Below are positions 31,004-42,300 of a DNA stretch of 64,000 nucleotides, one piece after another (within the stretch, counting starts at the first letter, position 1; the number at the start of each line of letters is the position of its first letter). The notes under the pieces were generated by a model. The model was not told where the DNA came from, ran no database searches, and was given only the letters and a program-made list of their open reading frames with translations. The stretch spans positions 310,001 to 374,000 of the forward strand of contig CBFIFP010000001.1 of NCBI GenBank assembly GCA_965661945.1. Direction: 5' to 3'. Position numbers and translations under genes: made by a program. Source of the DNA: JAJRPT01 sp965661945 (GTDB lineage: Bacteria > Bacteroidota > Ignavibacteria > Kapaibacteriales > UBA2268).

Positions 31004-32860
31004 TTATGCAGTTGCTTTTTCCATAAAAGAATATAACCTTTGAATAAAATCTGTAGAAGACTTTAATTCACCAGAGATAAGTAAAGCTGAATCATATAAT
31101 TGCTCTACTAATTCTCTAAATTCTAAATTCTCACCACTTTCTATATATTTTTTTGATATATTTTTAATTAATTGGTGAGATGTATTTATTTCTAATATTT
31201 TTTTAGATGAACTAAAGTTTTTATCCATTAGTTTCATCATTCTTTCCATTTCTTGGTCTAGACCGTCTTTTCCGGCAACAAGAGTTACAGGGGAATTTAC
31301 TAATCTTTTCGATTCAATAACGTCTTCAACTTTATTTTCTAGAACTTTTTTTATAGCGCTTAGAAGTGATTTTGATACATCGTCTCCTAATTTTTCAATT
31401 TTACCTTCATCTTCATCGTTTTGTTCTATTTCTACTTTATCGATGGAATTGAAAGGTTTTGAATCAAATGTTCCATAATATGGGACAGTAAAGATATCAC
31501 TTGGGTCTGTTAGGAGTAAAACTTCGATTTCTTTTTTCTTGAAATATTCTAAGTTTGGATTTTTTTCTAATGATTGTCTAGATTCACCAGAGACATAGAC
31601 TATTTCTTTTTGGTTTTCGTCCATTCTTGAGATATAATCTTTTAAAGAAGTTAATTCACCATCTTTTGTTTTTGTAGATTCAAATCGAAGTAGTCCTAAT
31701 ATTTTATCTTTATTTTCAGAATCATTGGATACGCCTAATTTGAACATTGAACCAAAGTTTTTGAAAAATGTTTGATATTCTTCTGGTTTACTTTCAGATA
31801 AATCTTCTAACCAATTTAAAATTCTTTTGGTTAAGATTTTAGATATTTTTGATATTAATGGAGTATTTTGAGTTAATTCTCTTGATACATTAAGTGGTAA
31901 ATCTTCTGTGTCAAGAACTCCTTTAATAAACTTTAGGTAATCAGGTAGTAAATGTTCTGCGTTATCTTGAATAAAAACTCTGTTAGTGTAAATGTGAATT
32001 GTTTTTTTGTAATCTTCACTAAACAAGTTATTAGGAGCGTTCTTTGGAAGATAAACTATTGAATTAAAGTTAATATTTCCTTCAATATTAAGGTGTAACC
32101 ATGTTAAAGGTTCATTATAATCGTGAGTTATAAATTTGTAAAATTCAATATATTCTTCATCTTTTACATTTTCTTTCTTCTTATACCAGATTGCATCTGT
32201 ATTTTGAACCTTTTCATTATTGACAAATATATCAAAATCTATAAAGTTAGAATATTTATTTAATATACTTTTTATTTTCCAATCTTCAGCAAATTCAGAG
32301 TATTCGTCTTTTAATTTGAAGGTAATTGTGGTACCTCTATCTTTTTTATCCGACTCTTCGATTATGAAATCATTTTCGCCAGAAGATATCCATTTATATG
32401 CTGTGGAGTCATTCTCAAAACTTCTTGTTTGAACCGTTACTTCATCTGTAACCATAAAAAGTGAGTAAAATCCTACTCCAAACTGACCAATCATTTTTCC
32501 ATCAATTTTTCCATCTGATTGTTTGATTTGTTTTATGAATTCTTTGGTACCAGAAGATGCAATAGTTCCTAATTTTCCGATTAAGTCATCTTTGGTCATA
32601 CCTAAACCATTATCGCTAATTTTAAAGGTTTTATTTTCTTTATCAAGAGTAATGTGTATTTCTAGTTCTTTGCTAAAATCAAGTATATCATTATTTGTAA
32701 GTTTTATAAACCTAACTTTATTAAGAGCATCTGATGAGTTAGAAACTAACTCTCTAACAAAGATTTCTGTGTTTGTATAAAGCGAATGAATAATTATATC
32801 CAATAGTTGCTTCATTTCAGCTTTAAATTCAAATTTTTCGTGTTTTTTTGTATCTGACAT
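31004..32860 (-). CDS. htpG: Chaperone protein HtpG (Hsp90)
   Basis: Bacterial Hsp90, an ATP-dependent dimeric chaperone. The 618 residues carry the GHKL-ATPase motifs: ELVSNSSDALNKVRF at about 39-53, ISDNGLGMT, and the lid glycine loop GQFGVGFYSLFMV. The middle and C-terminal domains follow without gaps. A consensus Shine-Dalgarno (AAGGAGGT) precedes the ATG by seven bases, among the strongest in the window and consistent with high expression. Forty bases separate it from the flavin reductase gene upstream. Confidence 0.96.
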   Translation of the reverse strand: MSDTKKHEKFEFKAEMKQLLDIIIHSLYTNTEIFVRELVSNSSDALNKVRFIKLTNNDILDFSKELEIHITLDKENKTFKISDNGLGMTKDDLIGKLGTIASSGTKEFIKQIKQSDGKIDGKMIGQFGVGFYSLFMVTDEVTVQTRSFENDSTAYKWISSGENDFIIEESDKKDRGTTITFKLKDEYSEFAEDWKIKSILNKYSNFIDFDIFVNNEKVQNTDAIWYKKKENVKDEEYIEFYKFITHDYNEPLTWLHLNIEGNINFNSIVYLPKNAPNNLFSEDYKKTIHIYTNRVFIQDNAEHLLPDYLKFIKGVLDTEDLPLNVSRELTQNTPLISKISKILTKRILNWLEDLSESKPEEYQTFFKNFGSMFKLGVSNDSENKDKILGLLRFESTKTKDGELTSLKDYISRMDENQKEIVYVSGESRQSLEKNPNLEYFKKKEIEVLLLTDPSDIFTVPYYGTFDSKPFNSIDKVEIEQNDEDEGKIEKLGDDVSKSLLSAIKKVLENKVEDVIESKRLVNSPVTLVAGKDGLDQEMERMMKLMDKNFSSSKKILEINTSHQLIKNISKKYIESGENLEFRELVEQLYDSALLISGELKSSTDFIQRLYSFMEKATA

Positions 32861-32867
32861 ATTTTTT

Positions 32868-32875
32868 ACCTCCTT
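32868..32875 (-). promoter_or_regulatory. Strong ribosome binding site of htpG
   Basis: AAGGAGGT, full complement to the 16S rRNA 3' end, seven bases before ATG 32860. Such strong sites are rare in this window (the other is at 10357-10364). Confidence 0.75.
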
Positions 32876-32900
32876 AAAATTTATAATTAAAAATTATAGA

Positions 32901-33617
32901 TTAATCGTATTTTTCGAATAGAATATCTTTTCTTGTATATCCTATTTCTTTTAAATTAGTTTTAGCTTCTGTAATCATTGTATCCCAACCGCATAAATAA
33001 AATTGTGCATCTTTACAATCGTTATATAATTGTTGATATATTTGGTGAACATAACCTTTTTGTCCATTCCAAGAACCTTGAGACCTGGAAAGAGTTGGAA
33101 AATAACTAAAGTTTTCGTATTTTTCATTCAACTCGTTTAGTTCATTAAAGTATAATAAATCTTCTTCAGTTCTGGAACCAAATATTAAGTTGATTTTTTT
33201 GAAATTCTTGTTATTATTTAAAACATCTAAATACATAGACCTAAATGGAGCAAGACCTACACCTGTACAAATAAAGCAAATATCTTTTTCAGAATTTTCA
33301 GGAAGTACAAATCTTCCTAATCCTTTAGTAACTTTTAAAATAGTTCCAACTTTAACTTCTTTGAATAGGTAATTAGTACCCTTTCCTACTGGATTATAAA
33401 CGATTAAGAGTTCAATTTTGTTATCGTTATTTGGTGCGGATGCAATTGAGTATTGCCTATATGTTTTTTTATCATCAATTGGCATATCAACTTTTACATA
33501 CTGCCCTGCAATGAAGTCGAATGTATCTAAATCTTTAAATTCTAATTGAAAACGTTTTACGGTAGGACTTTCGTCAATAATATTATATACAGTTGCATCA
33601 TAGTAATCTAATGCCAT
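32901..33617 (-). CDS. FAD-dependent ferredoxin/flavodoxin-NADP reductase-like protein
   Basis: 238 residues from ATG 33617 (MALDYYDATV). A longer frame running into the next gene has no family resemblance and is rejected. The FAD-binding barrel shows RQYSIAS at 54-60 (RxYS motif). The NAD(P)-binding domain shows CTGVGLAPFRS at 117-127, and later YLCGW, a typical CG motif. The C-terminus ends in an aromatic/acidic tail (LFEKYD), as in bacterial ferredoxin-NADP reductases. There is no fused iron-sulfur domain, so the electron partner is separate. It probably begins the transcript that continues into htpG. Confidence 0.85.
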   Translation of the reverse strand: MALDYYDATVYNIIDESPTVKRFQLEFKDLDTFDFIAGQYVKVDMPIDDKKTYRQYSIASAPNNDNKIELLIVYNPVGKGTNYLFKEVKVGTILKVTKGLGRFVLPENSEKDICFICTGVGLAPFRSMYLDVLNNNKNFKKINLIFGSRTEEDLLYFNELNELNEKYENFSYFPTLSRSQGSWNGQKGYVHQIYQQLYNDCKDAQFYLCGWDTMITEAKTNLKEIGYTRKDILFEKYD

Positions 33618-33645
33618 AAACTCAAACCTTGAATAAAATAAATTG

Positions 33646-33653
33646 CAAAAATA
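33646..33653 (-). promoter_or_regulatory. -7-like box before the flavin reductase gene
   Basis: TATTTTTG on the minus strand (fits TAnnTTTG), 29 bases before ATG 33617. No clear -33 element is seen. A plausible but unproven promoter between the giant vWA gene and the reductase. Confidence 0.35.
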
Positions 33654-33675
33654 AGGAATTAATTTTAAATATGTA

Positions 33676-36600
33676 TTAACGAATAATAGTAAATATTCGT
33701 GTAAATTGGTTGTTAGGTGTTGATAAGTGTATAAAATATTGTCCAGTTGCAAAATTAGATGTAGATATTTTTAAAGTATTTGAATGAGCTATTACTTCAT
33801 TATCTATTAAAGTTAAGACATTTCTACCAAATATATCTTTTATCGATAATGTTGTAAATGCATCTTCAATTAAACCATATTGAAATTCAATAAATTGATC
33901 TGCTGGATTAGGATAAGGTATATTAATGTAGATACTATTTGAACCTTCAATGAATCTTTGCCCACCTTCTAAACATATATTATCTATTTGTAAAGTACTT
34001 GTGTTAACTTCAAAATAATATAATGAGTTATCTTTAATTTTAGAATTTCTAAATGTTATCTCTGAGTTATCTTTGTTACCTAAGGTAACTTTGATTTTTA
34101 TGTTATCTAAAACTTTGTTAGAAAGGTCATTTACTGTGAATTGAAGTGGAATAATTCTTTTATCGTCTTCTATAAAACTATTTTCTCCTAATGGAATAAT
34201 TATATTTTTATCAACCACTAATTCTGTTTCTAGAATAAAAGGAGTTTCTAAAACTAAGTCTTCAGGATTTCTGAAATATATTGGTAAATCAATTATATCT
34301 CCTGTTTTAGCAATTATGTCTTGACTTGCTAATTCAAAATAGTTTGTACCTCTAACTATAGCATTAACTGGGATAGTATATGTGTTGCATTCTGCAACTA
34401 TAGTTAGATTTCCACTGAATATCTGGTCAGGAAGTCCTCCTAAAAAATCAATTGTAATTTCTATGAAGTCGTTTAATGGAAGTGGAGATTTTGATATAGC
34501 AGAAACTTGGAAAATTGGATTATCAAAATTAAAAGTCAAATCCTCAATTATATTTCCAATATTAGAAATTCTTAAAGTTGTAGAATGTGTTAAGTTACTT
34601 TCTACATTAATGAATGTAATTTCAGACTTATCAAAGGATAATGATGTATTTCTAAAAAGTCCTAAAAGGGTTATTAAAGTTTTTCCGTTGTTATCATCAA
34701 TATTACTTGTGATTTCTATATATGCGTTATCTTCTTGTATTTTATTTGGTTTATAGCGTAACCTTAACTGAGTAAATGAATTACTTGAAATTAAAATTGG
34801 ATTATTATTCCAATTTAATAACTCAAAATTAGATTTATCCTCGCCAAGAATTTCAATATTATTTATTATCAACTCTGTTCCACCAAGATTTTGAATGATT
34901 AATGTTGAATCTATTATTTGAGTCTGACAATAATATTCACCAAAATCAACAAAACTAAGAGAACTTAAAAATGGCTTAATATCCCTTAAATCTACAGTAA
35001 ATGTAATTGTATTACTTTCACCACAGTAATTTAAAATTTCGAATTTTTCTTCATATAATATGTTTTCAGTTGCTGGGTTAAATTTAACTTTTACAATTGT
35101 TTGCTCGTTTTCAGATAATTGAGTTTGATCGATATCAATTATTTCGAAATAATTTTTCTTTTCAATAGAATTAAGCTCAATATTTTCTTTAGTGTTACCA
35201 ATATTTTTTATAATGAACTCACCAAATAATTCTTTATTCTTTTCTGGGTTTGAAAATGTATAATTAGATATAACCTCTAATTTTGATTCATATTTGTGAG
35301 CATCAATTAATATTTTAAATAGATTTGTTTTATTAAATATTTGATTAGTTACAAGATTCAAAGTATCGCTAAAATATCCAACTTCATCAGATTTTAATTC
35401 AAAATCAATTATTAAATCTTGGTTAGGAAGTATTTCTGTTGAATTTGTACTTATGATGAAAAGGTCATTATTAGTAAAAATATCATTTAAATGAAGTTTT
35501 CCGTTCCCTATGTTCTTAATTAATAATTGTTTGTAATTTTCTGATTTACAAATAATTGTATCTAGATTATGAATCTCCGGTGGATTTATATTCGGTGTTA
35601 CAGTTTCACCAAATATTATAAAATCGAATGGAGAACAAGCATTTTCTGCAAAAACTTGTAGGTGTAGCTGCTGGTTACCTAATTCATCACCTTTATAATT
35701 TATTTTAAGATTAAAATTTGAACTTGGTTGGATGATAGAATCAATTAATTCATAAGAAAGGTTTTCGTTTGAGTTAAGTTGATTTATTTCCATTATTTTA
35801 ACTGGTTCATCTGATAAATTATTTAGTATCTCTAAATCATAGCTATCTTGATTTTTATAATTAATATTGCCCAAGTTATAGTATTTTTGAATCTTCTCAA
35901 TTTTATCGAAAATAACATTATAAACTAGGTCAAAAACAAATTTATCATTTTTAGAATGTAAGGTTATTTTATGGCTAAATTCTCCTATTTCATTTGTATT
36001 TACTAAAATATTTAGAGAAAGTGATTGATTTCTTGTTAATGTATAATTATTTAAATTTACAGTTATTTTATTATCATTGTTGTTAGTTATAGAAACAGAA
36101 TCAAGTATAAGTTCTTTTCTATTAAGATTTGTTGTAAAATTGTTGACGTTGGTGTCTAGTGGAATTTGATAGCATAATGAACCAAAATTTAAATTTTTAA
36201 GATTTAGATTTTTTTCTATTATATTAGCTTTGTTTTTGAATATAGTATCGTTTTTAAAATCAAATTCATTATACTTATTTAACTCTCTTATATTTAATAA
36301 ATTATTTGATTCATTAGTTAACAATATATTGTTTTTTAAATCAAAAACGTTGTTGAATTTGTTGTCAATATTAAATTCATTCAATATTGTTAAATCAAGA
36401 TTTAATATTTTAATATTTTTATTATTTTTTAAATAAATTAATTTATTTATAAAGTCAAATTCTGCATAGTCATAAATATGTGGAACTAATATGCTTTTAA
36501 TTTGGTTGAAACGATATGTACCCTGTGAAAAACTCAATCTATATATATAAATATTATTTAAGTCAGAGATGAATAGAGAATCTCCATTTTTATTCCAAGA

Positions 36601-38526
36601 TATATTAACTAAATTATCGCTAAGAGAAATAATATTTAATATATTGTTATTATTTAGGTTAATAGCTTCTATTAAACCATTATTACTTGCAAATACTAAA
36701 ATATTTTCATTAGGATTATATTCTAAAAGATTAATTGGGTCACTTGAAACATTAATTACCTCAGAAAATGGTTGATTATCTCCTAAATTATTATATAATA
36801 ATAAATTGCCTTCATCTGTACCACAAATTATTTGATTTGATAGATTATTCCAAGCAGTAGAAGTAATTGTTTCATTTGGCGAGCTTAACTCTATAGGTGG
36901 TTCTCCGTTAAGAGAAAAGATTATAGGTGTGTTTGTTGAATTTCTAATTGCATTAATTTTCTGACTGTTATAACTCCAAGAAAGTAAATTGAAATTTAAT
37001 AAATTATCAGCATAGTTCCCATTATCAATTCCTTCTTGCGTATCTATAATAGTTAGTCTATTATCTGTATTAATTATAGCTGCTAACTTACTGTCATAAC
37101 TTAATTTTATAAGATTTGCATTTTTGTTTCCAAAGTTTAGTTCTTTTAAATTAAATATTTTAAAATTTATATCTTTAAAGCTCAATCTAAAATCGAGATT
37201 ACCATAACTAACATTTGGAACTTCCCAATTATAAGTATTTTTATTGTAATTAGTTATTATATTATTCCACTGTGAATTTTGAAAATAATCAAGCGAAATT
37301 ACATCTGAAGGTGAAAGCCCAATAAATTCAAAGTCTATATTATCACCTCTAAAAAAATCAAAACCATTTTTTATATTAAGGTTTACGTTTTTATCAGTAT
37401 ATTCATACTCTCCTATCTCTATTGGAATAATATAATTATCACAATGAGTTGATATTATAATATTAGTAAAATAATATTTATTTTCAGTTGGGATTATAGT
37501 TACTTGGAAGTTATCAGTTTGTCCTTTATTAATTGTATTTAGATCTGAAATTATCTCAAATTCATCGTTACTTGTTTTGATACTTTTAATTTCAATATCT
37601 TGGGCTAATGCTTGTATATTAAAATCAATAAAAATTTGGTTATTAAGAGTGTAGTTAATTTGAGAATAGGAATTTGGTAGAATTTCGATTACTTTTCCTA
37701 ATACTTCTGAAAGTGAATAACTAAAATCATAGTTATAATCAGGAGATTGAATTATGTTACCATTTACATTATTTCCACATCTGGTTGTCTCCCATGAGAT
37801 TTTGTAATAATCTTCTTTTTTAAGTTGGTTATTTAAGTATTGAGAAAGCAAAATGTAATCAGATTTGAATTTATTAGATTTTAAATATAAACCATTAGTC
37901 ATATTTTGATAAATTGAGTTTTCATTATCTGATAAGTAGATTATGTGTAACCTTATATTATTATCATCACAAAAGTCTCTAATTCTTTTATAATCACCTG
38001 CAGATTGTTTGTTAGTTATAAGAATAAAATCTTCGCCTTGATTGAAAATTTTATCTACACTTATTGGTGAATTGAAAAATAGCTCATTTAAATTACTAGA
38101 ACCAAAGTAATTTAAGACAGATAAAGCAATATTTAATTTAGATTTATCATCTGTTTTGTTTGAGTTAATGTAGCAATTTTGATTAAAAGAAATAAGCCCT
38201 AAAGAATCGCCTTCATTTAAGTTGTTAATTAAGTTTGATATTACCTGATTTACTTGATTCCTATTTTTTTGCATTGACGAGGAAATATCAATCATAAAAT
38301 AAGCATTTAGATTTATATTATTGCCTGATATTAATTGAAACTGTTTGTTGCTAATTGCCTGAGTTTCTTCAAATAGAAAGACGCTATCTAGAATAAAATT
38401 TCTATCATTAAATTTATAGTAATTAGCTTCTATCTGTGGATAATTCAATACGTTAATATTATCAATGTAAATTTTGGCAGACATTGAATAAAATGAGATA
38501 AATAATATAATTAGAAATTTAATCAT
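33676..38526 (-). CDS. Giant exported vWA / propeller / beta-sandwich protein with T9SS domain
   Basis: 1616 residues. A signal peptide covers about 1-17. A von Willebrand A domain follows, with the metal site DISSS at 80-84 (FMIDISSSMQKNRNQ). Residues around 440-700 read like WD40-type propeller blades (SYNSQKINAIRNS; LISWNKNGDSLFISD type). Then come several ASH/choice-of-anchor-like beta-sandwich modules of about 100 residues with recurring N-I-G-N phrases. The last 80 residues (PYPNPADQFIEF and beta strands ending FTIIR) form a T9SS sorting domain. The protein should therefore be exported to the cell surface. It is coupled to the TSUP carrier gene upstream by a one-base overlap. Confidence 0.85.
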   Translation of the reverse strand: MIKFLIILFISFYSMSAKIYIDNINVLNYPQIEANYYKFNDRNFILDSVFLFEETQAISNKQFQLISGNNINLNAYFMIDISSSMQKNRNQVNQVISNLINNLNEGDSLGLISFNQNCYINSNKTDDKSKLNIALSVLNYFGSSNLNELFFNSPISVDKIFNQGEDFILITNKQSAGDYKRIRDFCDDNNIRLHIIYLSDNENSIYQNMTNGLYLKSNKFKSDYILLSQYLNNQLKKEDYYKISWETTRCGNNVNGNIIQSPDYNYDFSYSLSEVLGKVIEILPNSYSQINYTLNNQIFIDFNIQALAQDIEIKSIKTSNDEFEIISDLNTINKGQTDNFQVTIIPTENKYYFTNIIISTHCDNYIIPIEIGEYEYTDKNVNLNIKNGFDFFRGDNIDFEFIGLSPSDVISLDYFQNSQWNNIITNYNKNTYNWEVPNVSYGNLDFRLSFKDINFKIFNLKELNFGNKNANLIKLSYDSKLAAIINTDNRLTIIDTQEGIDNGNYADNLLNFNLLSWSYNSQKINAIRNSTNTPIIFSLNGEPPIELSSPNETITSTAWNNLSNQIICGTDEGNLLLYNNLGDNQPFSEVINVSSDPINLLEYNPNENILVFASNNGLIEAINLNNNNILNIISLSDNLVNISWNKNGDSLFISDLNNIYIYRLSFSQGTYRFNQIKSILVPHIYDYAEFDFINKLIYLKNNKNIKILNLDLTILNEFNIDNKFNNVFDLKNNILLTNESNNLLNIRELNKYNEFDFKNDTIFKNKANIIEKNLNLKNLNFGSLCYQIPLDTNVNNFTTNLNRKELILDSVSITNNNDNKITVNLNNYTLTRNQSLSLNILVNTNEIGEFSHKITLHSKNDKFVFDLVYNVIFDKIEKIQKYYNLGNINYKNQDSYDLEILNNLSDEPVKIMEINQLNSNENLSYELIDSIIQPSSNFNLKINYKGDELGNQQLHLQVFAENACSPFDFIIFGETVTPNINPPEIHNLDTIICKSENYKQLLIKNIGNGKLHLNDIFTNNDLFIISTNSTEILPNQDLIIDFELKSDEVGYFSDTLNLVTNQIFNKTNLFKILIDAHKYESKLEVISNYTFSNPEKNKELFGEFIIKNIGNTKENIELNSIEKKNYFEIIDIDQTQLSENEQTIVKVKFNPATENILYEEKFEILNYCGESNTITFTVDLRDIKPFLSSLSFVDFGEYYCQTQIIDSTLIIQNLGGTELIINNIEILGEDKSNFELLNWNNNPILISSNSFTQLRLRYKPNKIQEDNAYIEITSNIDDNNGKTLITLLGLFRNTSLSFDKSEITFINVESNLTHSTTLRISNIGNIIEDLTFNFDNPIFQVSAISKSPLPLNDFIEITIDFLGGLPDQIFSGNLTIVAECNTYTIPVNAIVRGTNYFELASQDIIAKTGDIIDLPIYFRNPEDLVLETPFILETELVVDKNIIIPLGENSFIEDDKRIIPLQFTVNDLSNKVLDNIKIKVTLGNKDNSEITFRNSKIKDNSLYYFEVNTSTLQIDNICLEGGQRFIEGSNSIYINIPYPNPADQFIEFQYGLIEDAFTTLSIKDIFGRNVLTLIDNEVIAHSNTLKISTSNFATGQYFIHLSTPNNQFTRIFTIIR

Positions 38527-39284
38527 TAAAATACTTCTAACATTTTGAGTGACATTAATATTAACGAAATAACAAGGAAAATCTTTATTATTTTATCACC
38601 TTTTTTAATTGATAAACTTGCAGACCACCAAGCTCCTATAGCATTTCCAGCAGCTAAAACCATCCCAGGTATAATTTCTACATTACCGTAAATAATAAAC
38701 ATAATTAATGCTGGGATTGTATAAACAAAAACAATGAATACTTTATGCATATTAACTTTAACTAAGTTTAGATTTAAAAATGATTGTAGAGCCAACATTA
38801 TAATAAAACCTACTCCTACTTGAACAAATCCTCCATAGAAACCTACAAATATCATAATTGGATAAATCATTTTAGGGTATGCACTAAGTCTATTTATAAA
38901 GTATTGTTTCATTTTATCTGGCATTATCATAAAGCCAATAATCATTAAAATAACCCAAGCAAGAATTTCTTTAAAAGCATCATTACTAATATCTTGGGCA
39001 AAATATGCTCCGAGAATTACACCTGGTAATGTAAATATTGACATTTTCATGCTAAATCTAAAATCACTCACTTCTTGCTGACGCATTGATATAATTGCAC
39101 TTAACGTTAAAGCAAATATTGCAATCCTATTAGTTCCGTTTGCAGTGTTTGCATCCATTCCCATCATAATCAAAATTGGTAGAACTAATGCAGAGCCACC
39201 TCCGCTCATTACATTAATGAATGCGGAAAACCCACCAATAAAAAATAATAGAGCTAAAAATTCGTATTCAATCCCAAATAGCAT
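38526..39284 (-). CDS. TSUP-family (TauE/SafE) membrane carrier
   Basis: 252 residues with about eight hydrophobic helices. The N-terminal helix pair contains the family phrase GGFSAFINVMSGGGSALVLP, and a related half-repeat appears later as YGGFVQVGVGFIIMLAL. TSUP proteins carry sulfite, sulfoacetate, taurine-derived or other organic anions; the substrate here is unknown. Its stop overlaps the ATG of the giant vWA protein (TAATG), an odd partner. A good promoter lies 20 bases upstream of its start. Confidence 0.87.
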   Translation of the reverse strand: MLFGIEYEFLALLFFIGGFSAFINVMSGGGSALVLPILIMMGMDANTANGTNRIAIFALTLSAIISMRQQEVSDFRFSMKMSIFTLPGVILGAYFAQDISNDAFKEILAWVILMIIGFMIMPDKMKQYFINRLSAYPKMIYPIMIFVGFYGGFVQVGVGFIIMLALQSFLNLNLVKVNMHKVFIVFVYTIPALIMFIIYGNVEIIPGMVLAAGNAIGAWWSASLSIKKGDKIIKIFLVISLILMSLKMLEVF

Positions 39285-39303
39285 ATAATTCTTTTTTTAT
39301 CTA

Positions 39304-39335
39304 CAAAATTACTAAATTACTTAATATAATACAAA
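39304..39335 (-). promoter_or_regulatory. Bacteroidota-type promoter of the TSUP operon
   Basis: On the minus strand TAATTTTG (39304-39311) is preceded by TTTG (39332-39335) with a 20-base spacer, matching the Bacteroidota -33/-7 consensus well. The transcript would start close to the ATG at 39284, giving a very short leader. Confidence 0.6.
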
Positions 39336-39368
39336 TTAAATAGAATTATTCATTTATAAAAACATCAA

Positions 39369-42300
39369 TTATATTTCATCAAGATAGTCTTCCATATTTT
39401 GAAAATGATGATAAACTTTTATATAATTTATGAGTTCATGAAAAATATTTGAGTTTGAAAGAATCTTGGAATTTCCGAGTAATATTAATTGTTGCTTTGC
39501 TCTAGTGATTGCAACATTTAGTTTTCTGTCAACAATTTCATCCTCAAACTGATAAATAGATGATATTTGTTTAATAAGGTACTCTTGGTTAGTTGCAAAA
39601 CTTATAATAATAACTTCTTTTTCACTTCCTTGAAATCGTTCTACAGTATCAATATGTATTGTTTTTTTAAGTTCATTTCTAAGATGGTTTTTAATATTAT
39701 GACATTGTAACCTAAAAGGGCTTATAACTCCAATGTCCTTTGGTTCTATTCCTTTATTAATTAAATGCTCAATCAATGAAACTACACTTTTTGCTTCAAG
39801 ATTATCTATTTTTATGTGTTTTCCTTGATTATTATCTAAAAATATAATTGGATTGTTTAATATTATTTTAGATTTGATATCTGTAAAAAGTAATTTTAAT
39901 TCATTATTATAAAACATTTTATTTGCAAGTTGCATAATCTCAAAGTTCATTCTACCTTGTTCTTCTAGTAAAATATAATTTGGAAATGAATTTACTTTAC
40001 ATACTTTTAGTAATCTTGAAAATAAAGATTCACCTAAATCAAACAGTTGAATTGAATTTAAATTCTTTGAATTAACTTTTCTAAAATCATAATCTTGAGC
40101 ACATACTGAGGGTAATTGTTTTTCATCACCAATCATAATAAATTTATCAAAGTAAGTTAATAAGCCAACCAATTGTACTTCAACTATTTGTGATGCTTCA
40201 TCGATTATTCCAATATCAAATTTATACAATTCAAACAATTCGGGATTTGAAATTGCGCTACTTATTGTTGTAAGTATTATTTTGCAATTATCCAATTTAT
40301 CAATTAATGCTCTAAATTCAAGAGATTCTGAATAGTTTGCAAGTAAATTTTCGGAAATATTATTTTTTGTACCTACTCTAATGAAATCGTTAATACCTTC
40401 CGCAAGAAGATTAGAGGCAATTTGGTCAACAGCTCTATTTGTATAAGCAGTAACTAAAATTTTATTCTTGCTATTACCTTTATAATATTTAATGATATTT
40501 AATAATATTTTAGAAGTTTTTCCTGTTCCTGGTGGACCTTGAATTAAAAAATAATCTTTTGCAGAAATTGCTTCCTCAACTACTGTGTTTTGTAATTTTG
40601 TTAAATCATTTTTATTAAATTTAATAAGTTTCTTTTTTTTTGGCTTCTCAATTCCGAGAATTAAGTTTTTATTTTTAGCGTTAAAGAAGTTTAACAAAAG
40701 AGGAAATAATTTTTTAATTAAATTATCGGAGGAATCTTGAACTATTTTCCATTTTGTTTTTCTTTTAAAAAATTCTTCAATGGTAAGTTTATTTCTTATT
40801 GCTATGGTAATATAATCTTCATCAAAATCTCTGATGTATCCTTTATGTAATAATCCGCTATTGTTATTTTGAGGTAGGATAAGAACTTGATCACCAATTC
40901 TAAGAGAGGTGATTATATCTTCTTCAAACTTGAATACTATATGCATTTTATCAAGATTTGTTCTCAAAAAATCAATTTCTAAGTATTCAATTGATTCAAC
41001 TTGTTGGTTATTTAATCTATTTTCATCTTTTAAAGTGCCTGTTTTTTCTACAAAAGATTCTCTAAATAAAAAAGAAACATAATTATGGAAATAATCCTTT
41101 TCTAGTTCATTTAAGTTGCTGTAAATATCATTAAAATATTTTACTTTAGTATCATAATAAAATGGCCTTCTTCCAAAATCATTTGGATTAATTCCATTAA
41201 AAACATTATAGTTACCATTCATTATAGATTTCTCTGTGGCTATGATACTATTTCTAAGATGAATTATCTCACGTTTTAGCTCAAAGCTATCAACTATATA
41301 TCTAAATGGATTATTGCTGTCTGAAGAATAAAGAAGTTGCAAATATCCTTTATTTAACTTAATAACTCCTTCGATTAGCATATTATAACACAAAACTTGA
41401 GTTAAATTATTAAACCAAATTCCTTTACTTTCATTTTTATTTGGTGCTGGAATGTAATCAATTTTTGGTGCTTTGCTCGATTTTAACTCTATAATTTCAA
41501 ATACACTATTATTATCTTCTTTTAGCAATAATAGCGCGTCTAATCGTCCTTGTATTCCATATTTATCGGAACTAAAACTTGGCTCAATCAAAACATTATC
41601 AAACTTTAAATCGCTTAACGCTAATTTTAGGTTTTCAAAATGCTGTTGAGCTTTTCCTTTTATTTTAGTCCATAATTTATTTTTTACTACGTAAATACCT
41701 GATAATATTCTGTTTTTAAAGGTACTTTCTAATATACTTTTAAAATCATTTTTTGAATCTTCTAGCAAATAGTCAAAAATAGAGTTTACAACGTTACCGA
41801 GAAATAAATGTTCACTAATCTGTAAAGGTTCAAAAAGGTTAACAAAATGGTCTTTATAATTTGCTTCTTCAAATTGAAAGCAATTGGCAATATCTGTTAC
41901 ATCAATTTTGACATCTGGTTCTAAAATAATTAATGAGTTACTTTTAGCAATTAATAGTGTTTCTTGTTTGATTTGTAAGTCAAAATTAATAAGATTAATT
42001 AACGAACCTTTTGCTAAATAAATTATTTCTTCTTTTAAGTACTTATTTAATATTACTTTGAACTCACCTATTTCTTGAGAATTGCAAATCAATAAACTTG
42101 ACTGGCTATCTCTTTTGTATATTTGAGCTTTAAGAACTTTTATTTCTTTGTTTTCTATTTTAGAGTTTATAGTAATTGGTTTTAGTTCTACTATGAAGTC
42201 ACATAAATTATTTATTAATTTTGTTAATCTAATTTTATCATTAGTGAAAATTGCATTTTCTATTTGATTATAATAAATATGATAGTTAAATTTATCAACT

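Noticed and set aside
33618..33752. N-terminal extension of the flavin reductase reading frame
   Set aside because: It lacks family similarity, starts with a weak codon and overlaps the end of the giant vWA gene; ATG 33617 fits the family start and has a -7-like box upstream.
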